Positions 60,502 through 63,601 of a DNA stretch of 63,601 nt are shown piece by piece. This DNA is from Acidobacteriota bacterium (GTDB lineage: Bacteria; Acidobacteriota; Terriglobia; Acidiferrales; UBA7541). The position numbers were made by a program, and so were the translations under genes. The notes beneath the pieces were generated by a model. That model ran no database searches. It saw only the letters and a list, made by a program, of their open reading frames with translations, and had not been told where the DNA came from. The stretch is from contig PLUM01000035.1 in the NCBI GenBank assembly GCA_003165465.1, positions 1 to 63,601 of the forward strand, given 5' to 3'. The first letter of the stretch is position 1, and each line of letters begins with the position of its first letter.

Positions 60502-60893
60502 GTTGATCGCGAAAGTATAACAGATATGCGGTGAAGGCCAGCTTTATCCAAAAAAATTATGCGATGAATAACAAATTAAGATGGCTCATGCCGTGGGGGA
60601 CAAGCGGGTGGATGGAATGGTAAGATAGCCTCTTTCCGGTGAGTTGGTCACGGGATGGCGTGGAAGTGTATGAGGGGACGCATTCCCGCAGGCGGCCAAG
60701 ATCAGCAGGGAAATCAGCCGGAACCGATATACGTTTTTCGGATTATTTTCGGATTCAATGTTTTGGCCAAGGAGGCCGCGGCGTTCCAGGGAATGCGGTT
60801 GGAGCGGGCCAGCCGAGTCGAATGCGGATGGTTCGATGGCTTTCGCCGCCGCTGCCTACTTTGGATCCCCCGTTGGATCGTTGATCGCGGCTT
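60502..60893. other. Divergent LysR/gltB regulatory region
   Basis: This 392-bp gap between divergent genes shows no supported gene. TTAT-N7-ATAA at 60557-60571 fits the TAT-N7-ATA (T-N11-A) form of a LysR box. It lies 56 bases upstream of the LysR start and about 320 bases from gltB, so it may serve autoregulation more than gltB control. No REP is seen here. Confidence 0.5.
60557..60571. promoter_or_regulatory. Candidate LysR-box
   Basis: TTATGCGATGAATAA is an interrupted dyad with T-N11-A geometry near the LysR start. Confidence 0.35.
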
Positions 60894-63601
60894 ATGATGA
60901 GTGAACTTTATCCATTTCGAGGATTGCCGCCCGCTCAGGGATTGTATCGCCCGGAGCACGAGCACGACGCATGCGGCATTGGATTTGTGGCCAGCATCGA
61001 GGGCAAGAAGTCGCACGACATCGTTCTCAAAGGCGTACAGATTCTAATCAATCTGGCGCATCGCGGCGCTTGCGGGTGCGACCCGCAAACCGGCGATGGC
61101 GCGGGAATTCTGATTCAGATTCCCCACACATTCTTCGCGCGCGAAGCAGCCACGCTGGGTTTCACGCTGCCCTCGCCCGGCGAGTATGGAGTGGGCATGG
61201 TTTTTCTTCCGGTCGATCCGCACGACCGGCTCATCTGCGAAGGGATCATCGAAAAAATCGCGGGCGAGGAAGGACTGAAAGTTCTCGGCTGGCGCGACAC
61301 GCCCATCAACGGCAACACGATTGGGCGCCTGGCGCGGAATTCGCAGCCTTACATCGAGCAGATTTTCATTCGCAGCGGCCCCGGCATGGATCAGGACGCG
61401 CTCGAGCGCAAGCTGTACGTGGTGCGCAAGAGGGCGGAGTCGGAAGTGGCGGCGTCGGACTTCAAGGAGAAGGAGTTCTTCTACCTGCCGTCGCTGTCGT
61501 CGCGGACGATCGTCTATAAGGGGCTGTTGCTGGCGCCGCAGATCACCGACTTCTACAAGGAGTTGCTGGACGCGGACGTGACCAGCGCCTTGTGTTTGGT
61601 GCACCAGCGCTTTTCGACCAACACGTTTCCCAGCTGGAAGCTGGCGCATCCCTACCGCTACGTCTGCCACAACGGCGAAATCAATACGCTGCGCGGGAAT
61701 ATGAACTGGATGTACGCGCGGCAGTCGGTGCTGGCCAGTCCGCTGTTCGGCGAGGACATGGCCAAGCTGCTGCCGATCATCACCGCGGGCGGGAGCGATT
61801 CGGCGATGCTGGACAACGCCGTGGAGCTGCTGACGCTGGCGGGACGCAGTCTGCCGCACGTGATGTCCATGCTGATTCCGGAGGCCTGGGACCACGATGC
61901 GACGATGCCGGAGGACGTCAAGGGATTCTACGAGTACCACGCATCGCTGATGGAGCCGTGGGACGGGCCGGCGGCGGTGGCGTTCACCGACGGGCGCGTG
62001 ATCGGGGCGAAGCTGGATCGCAACGGGCTGCGTCCGGGGCGCTACCTGGTAACGAAGGATGGCTTGGTGGTGATGGCGTCGGAGGCTGGCGTGCTTCCCG
62101 TGCGGCCGCAGGACGTGCGCATGAAGGGACGGCTGGCCCCGGGGCGCATGCTGCTGGTGGATACCGAGCAGAAGCGCTTGATCTCGGATGAGGAGATCAA
62201 GAAGCAACTGGCGGCGCGGCAACCGTACGCGCAGTGGGTGAAGGACAATCAGATCACGCTCGACCATCTTCCGACTCCCACGCGTGTGCATCCGACCGAT
62301 CACACCACGCTGCTGATGCGCCAGCGCGCGTTCGGGTACACCGACGAGGACCTGAAGACGATTCTGCTGCCGTGCGCCACCAACGCGGAAGAACCCATCG
62401 GCTCGATGGGCATCGACACGCCACTGGCGTGCCTTTCCGACCAGCCGCAACTGCTGTTCAGCTATTTCAAACAGACGTTCGCGCAGGTGACCAACCCGGC
62501 GATCGATCCGATCCGCGAGGGACTGGTGATGTCCCTCAACAGCTACATCGGTTCGGAGGGCAACATCCTCGAGGAGACGCCGCAGAACAGCCACATGCTG
62601 AAGTTGCGCCATCCGATCATCTCCAACTGGAGACTGGAAAAGCTGCGCCGGGTGAGCTGGGGCAACTTCCTGGCAACCACTCTGCCGATGCACTTCCGCG
62701 TGGAAGAGGGCGAGAAGCGCCTGGAGCAGGCTGTCGAGACGCTGTGCCGGCGCGCGTCGCTGGCGGTCAAGGCGGGTTACACACTACTGATTCTCTCCGA
62801 CCGCGGCGTGGACGAAGAGTACGCCGCAATCCCCAGCCTGCTGGCGCTGTCGGCGGTTCACAACCATTTGATTCGCGAGAAGACGCGCAATCAGGTGGCG
62901 CTGATCGTGGAATCCGGAGAGCCGCGCGAGGTGATGCACTTCGCGCTGCTGCTGGGCTACGGCGCGAGCGCGGTGAATCCGTACCTGGCCATCGAAACGC
63001 TGGAAGACCTGCATCGCAGCGGGGCCTTCCCTGCCGGGCACACCTGGGACAAAGTGTTCAAGAACTATATGAAGGCCATCGACAAGGGCCTTCTGAAGAC
63101 GTTTTCAAAGATGGGCATCTCGACGCTGCAGAGCTATCAGGGCGCGCAGATTTTCGAGGCGATTGGCCTGGAGCGTTTGCTGGTGGAGCGCTACTTCACC
63201 GGCACATCCTCGCGCATCGAGGGCGTGAGCCTGGCGGTGCTGGCGCGCGAATCGCTCGTGAAACACCAATTTGCCATGCAGCCGCCGGGCGAATCGGAGA
63301 CGGAGCTGCGGGTCGGCGGAGAATACCAATACCGGGTGCGCGGCGAACGTCACCTGCTCAATCCGACGACGGTGAGCAAGCTGCAGCATGCGGTGAAGCA
63401 ATCGAAGTTCGAGACCTTCCAGGAATTCGCGGCCATCGTGAACCAGCAAAATCGCGACCTGCAGATGCTGCGGGGAATGTTCGACTTCAAGGCGGACGGA
63501 CCGGCGGTGCCGCTCGAGGAAGTGGAGCCGGCGGCCGAAATCGTGAAGCGCTTCGCAACCGGGGCCATGTCTTACGGCTCGATCAGCAAGGAAGCGCACG
63601 A
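60894..63601 (+). CDS. gltB: Glutamate synthase large subunit, N-terminal two thirds (3' end outside window)
   Basis: The enzyme transfers the amide of glutamine to 2-oxoglutarate to make two glutamates. ATG 60894 begins a frame open to the window end (about 902 codons). The class II glutamine amidotransferase nucleophile is C27 in HDACGIGF (codon 60972-60974), after a short propeptide. Then come LAHRGACGCDPQTGDGAG and the HNGEINTLRGN segment. The central domain covers about 470-780 (TPQNSHMLKL). The window stops just at the start of the FMN/glutamate-synthase domain (AMSYGSISKEAH). A second Met at 60897 is an alternative start. Confidence 0.96.
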   Translation, partial: MMSELYPFRGLPPAQGLYRPEHEHDACGIGFVASIEGKKSHDIVLKGVQILINLAHRGACGCDPQTGDGAGILIQIPHTFFAREAATLGFTLPSPGEYGVGMVFLPVDPHDRLICEGIIEKIAGEEGLKVLGWRDTPINGNTIGRLARNSQPYIEQIFIRSGPGMDQDALERKLYVVRKRAESEVAASDFKEKEFFYLPSLSSRTIVYKGLLLAPQITDFYKELLDADVTSALCLVHQRFSTNTFPSWKLAHPYRYVCHNGEINTLRGNMNWMYARQSVLASPLFGEDMAKLLPIITAGGSDSAMLDNAVELLTLAGRSLPHVMSMLIPEAWDHDATMPEDVKGFYEYHASLMEPWDGPAAVAFTDGRVIGAKLDRNGLRPGRYLVTKDGLVVMASEAGVLPVRPQDVRMKGRLAPGRMLLVDTEQKRLISDEEIKKQLAARQPYAQWVKDNQITLDHLPTPTRVHPTDHTTLLMRQRAFGYTDEDLKTILLPCATNAEEPIGSMGIDTPLACLSDQPQLLFSYFKQTFAQVTNPAIDPIREGLVMSLNSYIGSEGNILEETPQNSHMLKLRHPIISNWRLEKLRRVSWGNFLATTLPMHFRVEEGEKRLEQAVETLCRRASLAVKAGYTLLILSDRGVDEEYAAIPSLLALSAVHNHLIREKTRNQVALIVESGEPREVMHFALLLGYGASAVNPYLAIETLEDLHRSGAFPAGHTWDKVFKNYMKAIDKGLLKTFSKMGISTLQSYQGAQIFEAIGLERLLVERYFTGTSSRIEGVSLAVLARESLVKHQFAMQPPGESETELRVGGEYQYRVRGERHLLNPTTVSKLQHAVKQSKFETFQEFAAIVNQQNRDLQMLRGMFDFKADGPAVPLEEVEPAAEIVKRFATGAMSYGSISKEAH

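Noticed and set aside
60639..60897. Two 80-codon overlapping frames between the LysR gene and gltB
   Set aside because: They lie in different frames of the same stretch, lack Shine-Dalgarno sites and recognisable features, and compete with the divergent promoter region.
61044..62693. 549-codon minus-strand open frame opposite gltB
   Set aside because: gltB shows the catalytic Cys and a full motif series on the plus strand; the antisense frame has none.
1..63601. CRISPR array
   Set aside because: The many repeats are single or paired palindromes at separate loci, with no regular repeat-spacer spacing and no cas genes.
1..63601. tRNA or rRNA genes
   Set aside because: I saw no GGTTCGAATCC-type T-loop with a matching acceptor stem in any intergenic gap; a covariance-model scan was not possible.

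Overview
The window is GC-rich bacterial chromosome, most likely from an acidobacterium (Acidobacteriota, Terriglobia-like). The lineage call is an inference. It rests on a ~1,280-residue Oar-type TonB-dependent receptor with an N-terminal carboxypeptidase-regulatory domain, a TonB/ExbB/ExbD/ExbD cluster beside secDF, several secreted beta-propeller proteins, and very many short GTAG-capped palindromes between genes. There is no phage, plasmid, insertion-sequence transposase, CRISPR array, rRNA or recognisable tRNA. Both edges cut a gene: the 3' end of lon at the left and the 5' two thirds of gltB at the right.

Layout. 1-6.6 kb: lon end, an unknown gene, an AsmA-like protein, rsmD and recG. 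6.8-18.2 kb: a very large CPBP-type membrane protease with a duplicated extracytoplasmic domain, an APC permease, an ECF sigma/anti-sigma pair, an M16 peptidase, a PilZ protein, rlmN and a YycJ-like metallo-hydrolase. 18.5-22.4 kb: a secreted cupin, two oligopeptide-type ABC ATPases without permeases, and a DUF4160-DUF2442 pair. 22.5-31 kb: tgt-yajC-secD-secF, then tonB-exbB-exbD-exbD and a TPR lipoprotein, an envelope transport block. 31-38 kb: hemH, an NHL-repeat protein and the large TonB-dependent receptor. 37.9-42.6 kb: the ribosome-assembly block rplU-rpmA-obgE-nadD-rsfS-(sigma-54 activator)-rlmH, with a near-consensus promoter. 42.8-51 kb: AMMECR1 protein, pgsA, hflX, FKBP isomerase, thiolase, a ferredoxin-metallo-hydrolase fusion and homoserine dehydrogenase. 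51-63.6 kb: a haem c/Vgb-type propeller protein, an NCS2-like permease, a dihydroxyphthalate-decarboxylase-like protein, an ABC exporter, a cyclase-family protein, and a LysR regulator divergent from gltB.

The most unusual signal is not a gene. About 25 intergenic loci carry palindromes headed by GTAG (or GTGG) and often closed by CTAC, in at least six sequence families. Many are paired in inverted orientation (REPIN/BIME architecture), some are nested inside one another, and at several places the GTAG tetranucleotide itself supplies the TAG stop codon of the adjacent gene. No REP-associated tyrosine transposase lies in the window, so a driver would have to be elsewhere in the genome.

Other items worth a second look are the duplicated-domain CPBP protease, the DUF4160-DUF2442 pair under a perfect palindrome, the sensorless sigma-54 activator inside the ribosome-assembly operon, the ferredoxin-metallo-hydrolase fusion with an altered metal motif, and the carboxypeptidase-regulatory/haem c/propeller fusion. 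All function calls come from reading sequence and motifs; no database search was run.
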